Below are positions 46,723 through 55,579 of a DNA stretch of 64,000 nucleotides, piece by piece. Position 1 is the stretch's first letter. Every line of letters begins with the position of its first letter. This stretch comes from AP-15 sp963845735 (GTDB lineage: Bacteria > Pseudomonadota > Alphaproteobacteria > ATCC43930 > CGMCC-115725). Location of the stretch: contig CAWJTR010000012.1 in NCBI GenBank assembly GCA_963845735.1, forward strand, positions 124,001 to 188,000, read 5' to 3'. The position numbers and the translations under genes were made by a program. The notes beneath the pieces are model-generated. The model was not told where the DNA came from, did no database searches, and saw nothing but the letters and a program-made list of their open reading frames with translations.

Positions 46723-46798
46723 TGGTGAGCCCGCCGGGATTCGAACCCGGGACCTACTGATTAAAAGTCAGTTGCTCTACCGGCTGAGCTACAGGCTC
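46723..46798 (-). tRNA. tRNA-Lys (UUU)
   Basis: 76 nt with encoded CCA. On the minus strand the acceptor GAGCCTG pairs with CGGGCTC, the D-arm is GTAGCTCAGCCGGTAGAGCA, the anticodon arm CTGACTTTTAATCAG has TTT, and the T-arm is GGGTTCGAATCCC. Its 3' end is the probable attachment site of the neighbouring integrase. Confidence 0.97.
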
Positions 46799-46962
46799 GC
46801 TGTGGCGGGCGCACCATAGGAGGTGCCGGAAAGCCGGTCAATCCGTCGTCTCCCGGTATGTAGTGTCGGAGCGCGTAAGTACAGCGTTCTCCGGCTGGGC
46901 AGGCCGATTTTGGTCGGGCAGCCGCAGCGGGCAGCTTGACGCCGATCTTGTGCCGGGCCTGC

Positions 46963-48153
46963 CTACCGTTTCGGCGGGTGGGCGCGCACGAATTCCTCGT
47001 TGACGTCAGCACCCCAGCCGGGGCCGGTCGGCAACAGCAGGTCGCCGTTCTCGATGACCGGCGGGTGGGTGACGATGTCGTCCTTCCAGGTCACGTCGTC
47101 GATGTCGATCTCCATGACTTTGAAGTTCGGCGCCACGGCGCACATATGCGCGCTGATCAACGAGCCCAAATGGCCGTTGAAATTATGTGGTGCCACATTG
47201 ACCTCGTAGGCGTCGGCCATCGCCGCGATCTTCAAGGATTCGAGGATGCCGTTCCAGGCCACGTCGATGATCGCGTAATCGACCGATTGGTTCTCGAAAT
47301 AGGGCCGGAACTGACGCCTGCCATACAATGATTCGCAGGACGAGATCGGGGTGCGGGCCGAGCGGCGGATCAATGCCAGGCCGGCCGGGTCGTAGAGGTC
47401 GATCTCGAGCCACACCAGATCGAGCGGCTCCAAGGCCCGCGCCAGTTTGACGTAGCCGTCGATCTTGTAATTGAAGTTGGTGTCGAGATGCAGCCCGACA
47501 TCGCGGCCGGCGCCGCGGCGGAACGCCTCCAGCTGCGCTACCGCGGCATCGACGATGCGGTGGTCGACATTGAGCTCGGGAAACCCCGGCGGGTTGCCGG
47601 TGCCGGGGCCGTACATATAGGGCTTGTCGCGGTCAAAGCGGATCAAATTGGTCTTGAGCCCCTTGAAGCCCTTGCGCCTGACCTCTTCGCCGAGTGCGAC
47701 GATGTCGTCGAGCGAGCGCACCGGGTCGACCCCGGCCCATTCGCGGATCCTGTCGGCGTGACGCGCGCGATAGGTGCCGCAATGCGACCAATAGAGCTGT
47801 AATCGGTCGCGCACCGGCCCGCCCAGCATCTCGTAAACCGGCACGCCCAATGCCTTGGCCTTGATGTCGACCAGCGCGTTCTCGATCGCCGCGATCGCCA
47901 TCTGGTTGACCCCGCCGGCGGCCTGCCGGGTCGCCGCGTAGAGATGGGCGCTGTGACGCTCGACCGGCCGCGGGTCCTGCCCGATCAAGAAGCGCTCGGC
48001 GAGCTTCAAGATGACCCCGGTCAGCCCTTGCGCGCCATAGCCCTCCATATATTCCGACCAGCCGACGATGCCCTCGTCGGTGGTGATCTTCAGAAACGAG
48101 TTGACCCGCCAGCCGGCATCGCAATGCAAATCTTCGACCTTGACGATCTTCAT
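46963..48153 (-). CDS. Mandelate racemase/muconate lactonizing family (sugar-acid dehydratase-like)
   Basis: 396 aa enolase-superfamily protein. The N-terminal cap has FLKITTDEGIVGWSEYMEGY and the barrel has FKGLKTNLIRFD (Lys), VGLHLDTNFNYKIDGYVKLA (Asp), WLEIDLYDP (Glu), ISSCESLYGRRQF (Glu) and VAPHNFNGHLGS (His), i.e. three metal ligands plus acid-base residues of the galactonate/gluconate dehydratase type. It would dehydrate an acid sugar. The SMP-30-type lactonase upstream on the same strand fits a lactone-to-acid-to-dehydrated-acid route. Start ATG 48153 (MKIVKVEDLHCDAGW). Confidence 0.9.
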   Translation of the reverse strand: MKIVKVEDLHCDAGWRVNSFLKITTDEGIVGWSEYMEGYGAQGLTGVILKLAERFLIGQDPRPVERHSAHLYAATRQAAGGVNQMAIAAIENALVDIKAKALGVPVYEMLGGPVRDRLQLYWSHCGTYRARHADRIREWAGVDPVRSLDDIVALGEEVRRKGFKGLKTNLIRFDRDKPYMYGPGTGNPPGFPELNVDHRIVDAAVAQLEAFRRGAGRDVGLHLDTNFNYKIDGYVKLARALEPLDLVWLEIDLYDPAGLALIRRSARTPISSCESLYGRRQFRPYFENQSVDYAIIDVAWNGILESLKIAAMADAYEVNVAPHNFNGHLGSLISAHMCAVAPNFKVMEIDIDDVTWKDDIVTHPPVIENGDLLLPTGPGWGADVNEEFVRAHPPKR

Positions 48154-48303
48154 CGGCGTATCCTCCTGGTCCGCGACATCGCGTTCCGTAGCTCTCGCCA
48201 GTGATCATGCGCCGAGAGCCGACCCCGCTCAACCGCGACCAGATCGACCTCATTCCGAAACGTCGCCCGCGAACAGCTCCGACTGCCGGCTGGCGCGGCG
48301 CGG

Positions 48304-49399
48304 CTACGGCTGCGCCGGCAGACGCACGCCGCCGGGGCCGATCAGCCCGGGATAGGGCGCCTTGAAGCGCCAGAATGTCCCGCTCGTCGCCCCCTCGAAA
48401 TAGACGTATTGATTATTGGGTCCGCCAAAAGCGAAGTTGGTTGTCGCGGGGTCGCCATTCGGGATCGGCACAAAGCCGATAATCAGCCCGCGCGGATTGA
48501 TTTCGACAACGCCGCCCATTGGCGGCACGCCGGCCCACAGATTGCCCTTGACGTCGTAATGGATGCCGTCGGGGCCGCCATTGCCGGGGATGTAGGTGCC
48601 GGCCTTGACCCCGGCAAAGGTCAGATGCAGCGGATCCCGCGGGCATTGCGGGCAGCCCATATTGGGGCCGATCTCGAACCCGGCATACCACATGCGGCCG
48701 GCTCGGAAGTCGCCGACGGCCAAGGTAGTGTCATCGGGCGAGACCGCGATCCCGTTGGGAAACATGCTGCTGTCCATCACTTTGCGCAAAACGCCGTCGC
48801 GCGAATACTGGTAGACGGCGCCGGTGCGGTCGGTCTCGTTCGGCCCGGGACCGGTCCCCCACGGATCGGTAAAGAACAGATTTCCTTCGGCGTCGAAATC
48901 GAGGTCGTTGGGGCCTTTGAACAACTGGTTGCGATAGGTATAGACCAAGGTCGTCAGCTGTTTTGTCTGCGGGTCGTAGACCAGGATGCCGCGGTGCCGC
49001 GAGGTCAAATAGAGCTTGCCGTCGTGCCAGCGGCTTCCCTGCGGCTCGCAGGTCTGACCCAGCTCAGGCGGCGGGTTGCAATTGACCACCGGGACCAGTT
49101 TGCCGTCGGGCGTCAGGTATGAAATCCACCCCGAGCCGATCGCCACGAACCACAGATTGCCCTGGGTATCGAACGCGCCGCCTTCGAGGAACTTGCCCTG
49201 CGGCGTGCCGCTGACATCGGCGAATTTCTCGACCGGGCCGACCCCCGCCGGCAATGGCGGCAATCCCCAAGGCTGCACCGGGGCAGCGGGCGGCGTCGGC
49301 GCCTGCGCCCGAGCCACCCCTCCCGGCCCGCGCGACCGCACAGACGATCCCGAACAACAGGGCCCACAGGCCCTCGATCAACCAACGGCGTACGCCCAT
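48304..49399 (-). CDS. Exported SMP-30/gluconolactonase family protein, frameshifted in the leader
   Basis: Six-bladed beta-propeller of the senescence-marker/gluconolactonase family. KFLEGGAFDTQGNLWFVAIG (metal Glu), GPNDLDFDAEGNLFFTDPWG (Asn), FPNGIAVSPDDTTLAVGDF (Asn) and GNGGPDGIHYDVKGNLWAGV (Asp) form the metal site. A signal peptide (MGVRRWLIEGLWALLFGIVC then AVARA) is in a second frame and joins near 49320 if one base is removed, so the enzyme is probably periplasmic. It hydrolyses sugar lactones to acids. It lies 150 bp upstream of the dehydratase on the same strand, suggesting one pathway. Confidence 0.85.
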
Positions 49400-49545
49400 G
49401 ATGTTTCCTCCTCGATGCCAGTTCTTCTCGCGAGCCGCCCACTGGCCGAGCGGCTTCCGGTTGCCAACGCGATCGTAGAACGACGCGTGGCCGGCTGTCA
49501 GCCATAGCAGCAGGCATTCGGCGGATTGCCGCGACCATTTTTTTC

Positions 49546-49843
49546 GATCCGGTCATCGCGGGGTTTGTGCGATCAGCCCGTCCGGTTTAGCGGATTTGAT
49601 TGCAAGGAGCCTCTTGATCGTCATCGCCGGGCTCGTCCCGGTGATCCACGCCTTCTTTCAAGCGGCGAGCCGGGCAGGCGGATGCCCTCGGACCGATCCG
49701 GTCATGGCGGGCTTTGTGTGATCAGCCCGTCCGGTTTAGCGGATTTGATTGCCAGGAGCCTCTTGATCGTCATCACCGGGCTCGTCCCGGTGATCCACGC
49801 CTTTTTTCAAGCGGCGAGCCGGGCAGGCGGATGCCCTCGGATT
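49546..49843. repeat. Two tandem 149-bp direct repeats, about 96% identical
   Basis: Copy 1 (49546-49694) and copy 2 (49695-49843) begin GATCCGGTCAT and end GATGCCCTCGGA, with about six substitutions. Each holds a palindromic core, ATCACCGGG-CTCGT-CCCGGTGAT in copy 2 (one mismatch in copy 1), like the CCGGG-type dispersed REP elements of alphaproteobacteria. Confidence 0.85.
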
Positions 49844-49899
49844 AAGTCCATGCGTTGAAGACCGCGGAACAACTCCGGCGATGACGGCTGGAGATAGCA

Positions 49900-50215
49900 A
49901 CCAAAGCAGTCATCCCGGCGCAGGAGCGTGTGAGGGAATTGAACGATGGCTGGGTCATGGTGCGTCCTTCGAGACAGCCGCCTTGCGGCTTCCTCAGAGC
50001 CTGACCCGGCGCAGGCCGGGGATGAGGCGGTTTCTCAATATTATCAATAACGTACGTCATGGTGAGGAGCGCCGAAGGCGCGTCTCGAACCACGCACGGC
50101 GGCCGTACCGCACCCGGCTTTCGTTTCGAGGCCAATTCCTTCACACACTCGCAGACCGGGACCCACTTCTGCAATGAATACCGGCCTTTGCCGGCATGAC
50201 CAGAGAATGGCGGCG
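49900..50215. repeat. Cluster of REP-like palindromic elements
   Basis: Several intergenic repeat types occur together: GTGCGTCCTTCGAGACAGCC with GCCGCCTTGCGGC (about 49960-49998), CCCGGCGCAGGCCGGGGATG (about 50003-50025), GTCATGGTGAGGAGCGCCGA with GCGCCGAAGGCGC and TCTCGAACCACGC (about 50056-50097), and CCGGCCTTTGCCGGCATGAC (about 50182-50201). All resemble short dispersed repeats common in alphaproteobacteria. The whole gap 49400-50476 has no supported gene. Confidence 0.6.
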
Positions 50216-50476
50216 CGCTGGATCGGGCATCATCCCCATCTGCGCGATACCATCATTGGCAGGGTCGCTCTAGTGCTTAGACGCATTCAGATGCTCCCCT
50301 CCCACCCAAATCGTCTTGCCCAGCCTTGTGCCCGGCATCCACGAATACCGGTAAGACCTGTGCCGCGTCTCGTGGATGGCCGGGCCAAACCCGGCCAAGA
50401 CGGTGGAGTGAATCGTCTGTCTGCGTCTAGGCTCTAACCCATCACGAAATCAGCCTGATCCGGTTTCCTGCAACCG

Positions 50477-50571
50477 CTACCGTTGCGCCGCCGAGCGTTC
50501 GCAATTGAGCGCCAACAGCCGCGCGAGCGCTTCCTCTTCTGGCAGATCGGCGGCCCAGCCATAGGCGCCGG
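50477..50571 (-). pseudogene. C-terminal remnant of a DNA N6-adenine methyltransferase gene
   Basis: Directly after the sulfatase stop the minus strand encodes GAYGWAADLPEEEALARLLA and LNCERSAAQR, then TAG at 50477. This is the terminal segment (AYGWPADL-DEE-L-RLLALN-ER) I know from type IIG-like restriction methylases. Only about 31 codons are left; the body is missing. Confidence 0.5.
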
Positions 50572-53139
50572 CTAGCGCCGGTCCTGCGCTTTCTCGAAGG
50601 CTTCCCTGAGCCGCTGCTCGTCCGCCGGCGTCAGTTGCGGCGGCTCGACCGATATAGTCAGCTTGTCGATCTGGCCGGTGAAGGGGAACGGCACCTGATA
50701 ATCCTGGTCGTCGACCGGGGTGCCGGTGTCGGCGCCGATGTCGAAGGTCTCATCCCATTGCAGGATCAGCGGCACGGTGCGGGCCATCGTCTGTGTCGCG
50801 ACCGCGGCGCCGTCGACCTTGAGCACGCCGGTGCCGCCGCGACCGATCCCACTGATGTCGTTGAACGCCAGGGTCGTAAACCCGAGCCCGTCATATTTGA
50901 AGTCGAATTCGAGTGTGTGCTTGCCAGGCGACAGCGCCCCCGGCCCCTCCCAGCGCACCCGCTTGAGGTCGAGCAGGTTCCACACGAAGACCGGCTTGCC
51001 CTTCAAGAGGTACAGACCATAGCCGCCGAAGCGCCCGCCGTTGGTTTGGATCATGCCCTCAGCACCGCTCTGCGGGACGGTAATCTCGGCCATGATCGTG
51101 TAGGAGGTGTTGAGCAGGCTCGGCGCGTCGCCATGCGGGATGCCGGTCACGGTCTCGCCCGAATAGGTAAACACCTTTCTGCCGGCGGCAGCATTGGGAC
51201 GTGGTGCCACCAACCGTGTCGCTACAGACGCATCCAATGGCAAAACCTGATATTTGGCGAACTCGGCCCACATAAGCTCCTGCATATCCCTGAGCTTCTC
51301 GGGATATCGGTCGGCGACGTTGTCGTATTGGGTCCAATCGTTGCGGATGTCGTAGAGCTCCATCTTATAGGCGTTCGCCGGATTCAAGATGGTCGCCCCT
51401 AGCAATTCCCAAGGCGGGCGGAGCGGGACAGCGCTCAGCATCCAGCCGTTATGGTAGAGACCGTGCACGCCCATCATTTCGAAATATTGCGTCTCACGCC
51501 TGGATGGGGCGGCGGCGTTGGCCTTGTCGAAAGTGTAGGCCATGCTGACACCTTCTATCGGCTTTTGCGCGATGCCGTCGACCATGTCCGGCGCGCGTAT
51601 GCCGATGCATTCCAGGAGTGTGGGCACGATGTCGATGACGTGGTGGAACTGGTTGCGAATGCCGCCCTTGTCCTTGATCCGCGCCGGCCAGGAGACCGCC
51701 ATGCCCTGACGCGTGCCGCCAAAGAAGGACGGGATCTGCTTCATCCACTTGTACGGGGTGTCGAAGGCCCACGACCACGGAACCGCGAAATGAGGATAAG
51801 TCGCGTCGGTGCCCCAGACATCGTAAAACGGCATTTGCTGCTCGGCGGTCAGCTCGATCCCATTGAATTGAAGCACCTCGCTCGGCGTGCCGTTCGGTGA
51901 GCCTTCGGCGCTGGCGCCATTGTCGCCTGAAATGTAGATGATCAATGTATTGTCGAGCTTGCCGAGATCCTCGACCGCCTGGATCACGCGGCCGATCTCG
52001 TGGTCCGTATAGGCGAGATAGGCTGCATAGACATTGGCCTGGCGGATGAAGAGCTTTTTCTCCTCGTCCGTCAGCTTGTCCCAGGTCTTAAGGAGATCGT
52101 CGGGCCAGGGTGTCAGTCTTGCGTCCTGCGGGACCACACCGAGCCGCTTCTGATTGGCAAAAATCTGATCGCGCAAGGCGTTCCAGCCCTGGTCGAACAA
52201 ATGCATGTCGGTGATCTTTTTGATCCATTCGGGCGTGGGGTGATGCGGCGAGTGGGTCCCGCCGGGAACGTAATACAAAAAGAAAGGCATCGACGGGTTG
52301 ATGTCGTTCAATTGATTGAGCCAGTGGATCGCGTCGTCGGCCATCGCGGTGGTTAAGTTCCATTCGGGATTGCCGACATAGGGATAGATAGCGGTGGTAT
52401 TGCGGAACAGATTAGGCTGCCACTGACTGGTGTCGCCGCCGACAAAGCCGTAGAAATATTCGAAGCCCATGCCGGTCGGCCATTGGTTAAAGGGTCCGGC
52501 CTGGCTCGCCGTCCAATCGGGCGTGTTGTGATCCTTGCCGAACCACGACGTCCGATAGCCGTGCTCCAGCAGGATCCGGCCGATCGTCGCATTGTCGGTG
52601 CCGATGACGCTGTTGTAGCCGGGGAAGCCAGTCGACATCTCGGTGACCACCGCGTAGCCGACCGAATGGTGGTTGCGGCCGGTGATCAGCGCCGCCCGCG
52701 TCGGCGAGCACAGCGAGGTAGAGTGGAAATTGCTGTAGCGCAGACCATTGGCGGCGACGCGGTCGAGCGCCGGCGTCGGGATCACCCCGCCAAAGGTCGA
52801 GGGCGCCGCGAAACCGACATCGTCGGTCATGATCAACAGAATGTTCGGGGCACCCTCGGGCGGCACCACCGTCGGCGGCCACCACGGCGTCGACTGCGCG
52901 GCGTTCAGGTTGATCTCACCGCCAAACGGCAGTGCCGGCGGCGGCAGGACATCGCCGGTGATTGTCCGCGTCATATTCGGCTGGACGCCGTGCGGCTGCG
53001 GCCCTGCCGGCGGGGGTAGCGGCGGCGTTCCGCCCGGGCCGGGCGTCTGTGCCTTCGCCCCGCCTGCGAGCCATGAGCCGCCAAAGGCGGTCATCAATGC
53101 CGCCTTTGCCGTTGATAAAAAAAGTTGCCGCCGATTCAT
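50572..53139 (-). CDS. Exported arylsulfatase (Cys-type sulfatase), 855 aa
   Basis: The N-terminus MNRRQLFLSTAKAALMTAFG is a Tat-like signal (RRxxFL), so export in folded form is likely. ILLIMTDDVGFAAPSTFGG carries the calcium-binding Asp pair (106-107), and LCSPTRAALITGRN is the sulfatase signature with Cys144 for formylglycine conversion (CxPxR). SGDNGASAEG gives later metal residues. After about residue 620 a beta-sandwich-like domain follows (FTYSGETVTGIPHGD, MIQTNGGRFGGYGLYLLKGK). It cleaves sulfate esters in the periplasm. GGAGAGGGTG precedes the ATG. A formylglycine maturase is not in the window. Confidence 0.93.
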   Translation of the reverse strand: MNRRQLFLSTAKAALMTAFGGSWLAGGAKAQTPGPGGTPPLPPPAGPQPHGVQPNMTRTITGDVLPPPALPFGGEINLNAAQSTPWWPPTVVPPEGAPNILLIMTDDVGFAAPSTFGGVIPTPALDRVAANGLRYSNFHSTSLCSPTRAALITGRNHHSVGYAVVTEMSTGFPGYNSVIGTDNATIGRILLEHGYRTSWFGKDHNTPDWTASQAGPFNQWPTGMGFEYFYGFVGGDTSQWQPNLFRNTTAIYPYVGNPEWNLTTAMADDAIHWLNQLNDINPSMPFFLYYVPGGTHSPHHPTPEWIKKITDMHLFDQGWNALRDQIFANQKRLGVVPQDARLTPWPDDLLKTWDKLTDEEKKLFIRQANVYAAYLAYTDHEIGRVIQAVEDLGKLDNTLIIYISGDNGASAEGSPNGTPSEVLQFNGIELTAEQQMPFYDVWGTDATYPHFAVPWSWAFDTPYKWMKQIPSFFGGTRQGMAVSWPARIKDKGGIRNQFHHVIDIVPTLLECIGIRAPDMVDGIAQKPIEGVSMAYTFDKANAAAPSRRETQYFEMMGVHGLYHNGWMLSAVPLRPPWELLGATILNPANAYKMELYDIRNDWTQYDNVADRYPEKLRDMQELMWAEFAKYQVLPLDASVATRLVAPRPNAAAGRKVFTYSGETVTGIPHGDAPSLLNTSYTIMAEITVPQSGAEGMIQTNGGRFGGYGLYLLKGKPVFVWNLLDLKRVRWEGPGALSPGKHTLEFDFKYDGLGFTTLAFNDISGIGRGGTGVLKVDGAAVATQTMARTVPLILQWDETFDIGADTGTPVDDQDYQVPFPFTGQIDKLTISVEPPQLTPADEQRLREAFEKAQDRR

Positions 53140-53156
53140 CACCCTCTCCCTGGATT

Positions 53157-54104
53157 TCAGATTTTCCTGCCCAAGGTGCCCTCGATCAGGTCGAATTGAA
53201 CCTTCGCAGCGGAGGTGGATCGCACGAAGGCGATCATCTCGCGCCACGGGTCGAGGACGCGATCGAGCCCGCTGATGAAGGCGACCACGATCCCGATTTC
53301 GGTTTTTCCGTTGAGTACCATGATCCCGCCGGCAAACAACAGGACAAAGACAGCCAAGGATTGCAGTGCGCTTACTAGAAATTTCAATCCGAATTTCAGC
53401 TTAAATACGAGCAGACGGGCAAGATAGATCGTTTCGAATGCTTTCCGGATCTCGCCGCCGAGAGAACTGGCGAATGCTCCGCGGCCCTGCTCGGCGTCAA
53501 CCATCAAGTCACCGGCGCGCAGCAATGTGCGCGACCGCTCCCTAACGTGAACATTTATGCGGCGCTGGATGATCGGGACGAGCAAGACTTGCGGAACGGA
53601 GATGAGCAAGACGACCACCCCGAGACGAGGCTCGGTATACAGCATATAACTCAACACGCTAAGCAGAGTCCCCACTTGCACTATCGGGGTCGAAATGCAA
53701 TCCCCGACGAATTTTCCGACCGCCTCCGCCTGGCTGGAGATCGTGGTAACTAATGCCCCTGATTTGGCCTTTCTGGTTTCGCCCGCCGCTTCATCTGGAT
53801 TGATAGACGACGCGGAGCTTCGGAGAACGTCCTCCCGCAGGGAGCGAATCGTGGATTCTCCGAGCCCGGCGCTTTTGATATTCACGAGATATTTGAGACC
53901 ACCAATGGCCAGTGCCGCGACCAGATAGCCGCCGCACAGCCATCCCAACCTCTCGGCTCTCTCATGCCCGGCGAGGGTATTTATAATATGACGCTGTAAT
54001 TCGAGCGGTGCTGCCGCCAGCACAGCGGCAATGATCGCCAAGATAATCAGCACGATCTGCTGTGGCGCCGACGACCGCCAGACATAGGCGTAAAGCTCAC
54101 GCAT
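53157..54104 (-). CDS. ABC-exporter transmembrane domain without ATPase, 315 aa
   Basis: About six transmembrane helices: IVLIILAIIAAVLAAAPLEL, WLCGGYLVAALAIGGLKYLV, VGTLLSVLSYMLYTEPRLGV, VVVLLISVPQVLLVPIIQRR, LQSLAVFVLLFAGGIMVLNG and a last VVAFISGLDRVLDPWREMIA. Order and spacing match the type-1 ABC exporter membrane domain. The chain ends at FDLIEGTLGRKI, where an NBD would normally follow; there is no Walker motif here or next door. It ends 18 bp before the sulfatase start. Start ATG 54104; the longer frame upstream is not supported. Confidence 0.7.
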   Translation of the reverse strand: MRELYAYVWRSSAPQQIVLIILAIIAAVLAAAPLELQRHIINTLAGHERAERLGWLCGGYLVAALAIGGLKYLVNIKSAGLGESTIRSLREDVLRSSASSINPDEAAGETRKAKSGALVTTISSQAEAVGKFVGDCISTPIVQVGTLLSVLSYMLYTEPRLGVVVLLISVPQVLLVPIIQRRINVHVRERSRTLLRAGDLMVDAEQGRGAFASSLGGEIRKAFETIYLARLLVFKLKFGLKFLVSALQSLAVFVLLFAGGIMVLNGKTEIGIVVAFISGLDRVLDPWREMIAFVRSTSAAKVQFDLIEGTLGRKI

Positions 54105-54204
54105 GGGTTCGGCCCTCCCCGATCCGAAACGCGGTGCTACCATAGCGTTAGACCGGCTCCGAACGCACTCTGCCCACGCCAAGGCTCGAGGCGTTCCGAT
54201 ATCG

Positions 54205-54600
54205 TTATGTTTCTCCCGCGCCTCGTGAATTGTTGACCCACGCGCGAGCAAGGAAGATCGCCACGACCGTATGAAGCACAGCCGCCGGCCAGAGCAGCGG
54301 CCCCACAAAACCAGTGCCGATCCCCAGGTAAACGAGATAGAGCGCAACGAGCACGCTGAAGACCAGCAGCGCTCGAAGCGACGAAGCGGCTACGCTTTTT
54401 GTCCCTGCGCGAGGCCAGCAGGCCAACACCAAAGCGAGGAGGGTGAATCCGGCAAGCCGGCCGACGATCTGACCGGGTTCGGAGAGCTCGACCCCCAAGA
54501 GCAACCGAACGAACAGGGACGGGAAGCTGATCAAGACGAGCCCCGTCCCCGCTTCGATCGCGGCTGCGAGCGCTATCGATATCGTTTCGTACCGGTTCAC
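54205..54600 (-). CDS. Small integral membrane protein, 131 aa
   Basis: Four hydrophobic helices: IALAAAIEAGTGLVLISFPS, IVGRLAGFTLLALVLACWPR, LRALLVFSVLVALYLVYLGI and GPLLWPAAVLHTVVAIFLAR, joined by short polar loops. No known domain or catalytic motif. It lies 2 bp after the Cys-rich exported protein gene and about 100 bp before the ABC domain gene, all minus strand, so probably one transcript. Function unknown. Confidence 0.7.
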   Translation of the reverse strand: MNRYETISIALAAAIEAGTGLVLISFPSLFVRLLLGVELSEPGQIVGRLAGFTLLALVLACWPRAGTKSVAASSLRALLVFSVLVALYLVYLGIGTGFVGPLLWPAAVLHTVVAIFLARAWVNNSRGAGET

Positions 54601-54601
54601 G

Positions 54602-55480
54602 TCAGTTTGCGCCCGGCGAAGGGCACTGGTTGAGGGGCGGAACCTTTCCGTTGAGCTGTGCGGCCAGAGCAGCAGCCGTGCCTACAGGGGCGCCGACATA
54701 GATCGTCGAACCCGTTTTGCCAGTCGCCGTGGCGCCTTTGCAATATTTAAAGAACGAGTTGTCGCATGGGTAAGGCCCGAGGATTTGGTAGCTTTGGGCG
54801 TGGTCACCGGTGGGTTTGGTGATCGGGCAGGAACAGATGATCTGTCCTTTCGGCACCGGCTTGTCGAAGCCCGGGAACTTCGTCTCTCCGGTGCTTCTGA
54901 AGCACAGTCCGCCGTCGCACTGAGCGTAGGCGCCGCCCTCCTCGCCCTGGCAGGTGTAGACCGCGCCGCCTCCCTGCGGTGAGGCGATCGACACAGGCAG
55001 GCTGTAGGTGCTGACCATGTATTTGTTGGCTGCACCCGCGGCGTTGATCGAACAGACGTCCTCGTCCTTGCCCATCGGAAACGGCAGGCTGATGCTGTCG
55101 CCGTGCTTCACGTCGCACTGGCAGTAAGCGACGCCGTCGAACACATTGCAGCGCGCCGCGGCGCAAAGCGCGTAAGTCTGATCCTTGCAGACCTTGAATT
55201 GCGCGCCGGCCATTGCGTCGAGGAGCTTATCGAGACAACCTTTGGAAAGCTGGCCCATCTTGTTCTGTACACAGCTCTTGACGCGTGCGACATCGGGCAG
55301 CACGTCCGAGCAGAGACTCCAGATGTCGCCAGCGCATGCTCGGACGACCCCCAAATCCGCGCTGAGGCCCTCCTGCGCCATCGACGGGGCTGCTGCGCCT
55401 GCTATCAACATGAGCGCGACGGTCAAACCCGCGCCGGTCAGCCGGGTTCTCGCGGAACAAAGTCTTGACCACATAACCAT
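54602..55480 (-). CDS. Exported Cys-rich protein with GLG1-like repeat, 292 aa
   Basis: A signal peptide (LTGAGLTVALMLIAGAAAPS, cleavage likely after SMAQ) is followed by VRACAGDIWSLCSDVLPDVA and VKSCVQNKMGQLSKGCLDKL, the spacing of the cysteine-rich GLG1 repeat found in many secreted alphaproteobacterial proteins. The remainder has further paired Cys (YALCAAARCNVFDGVAYCQC, IICSCPITKPTG, FFKYCKGA), so a disulfide-rich periplasmic or surface protein. No enzyme motif. Its stop abuts the next membrane protein start. Confidence 0.78.
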   Translation of the reverse strand: MVMWSRLCSARTRLTGAGLTVALMLIAGAAAPSMAQEGLSADLGVVRACAGDIWSLCSDVLPDVARVKSCVQNKMGQLSKGCLDKLLDAMAGAQFKVCKDQTYALCAAARCNVFDGVAYCQCDVKHGDSISLPFPMGKDEDVCSINAAGAANKYMVSTYSLPVSIASPQGGGAVYTCQGEEGGAYAQCDGGLCFRSTGETKFPGFDKPVPKGQIICSCPITKPTGDHAQSYQILGPYPCDNSFFKYCKGATATGKTGSTIYVGAPVGTAAALAAQLNGKVPPLNQCPSPGAN

Positions 55481-55579
55481 CGCTCCCTCCTGTTTTACTG
55501 ATTAAACAAGACGTTGGCATCGCATGCCGGGCGGAGTTACTTGCATCGGATGACCTCGCTAGATCCCGCGGCCACGACA

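Noticed and set aside
49546..49843. Tandem repeats as a short CRISPR or protein-coding repeat
   Set aside because: Only two 149-bp copies, no spacers, and stops in the frames that cross them.
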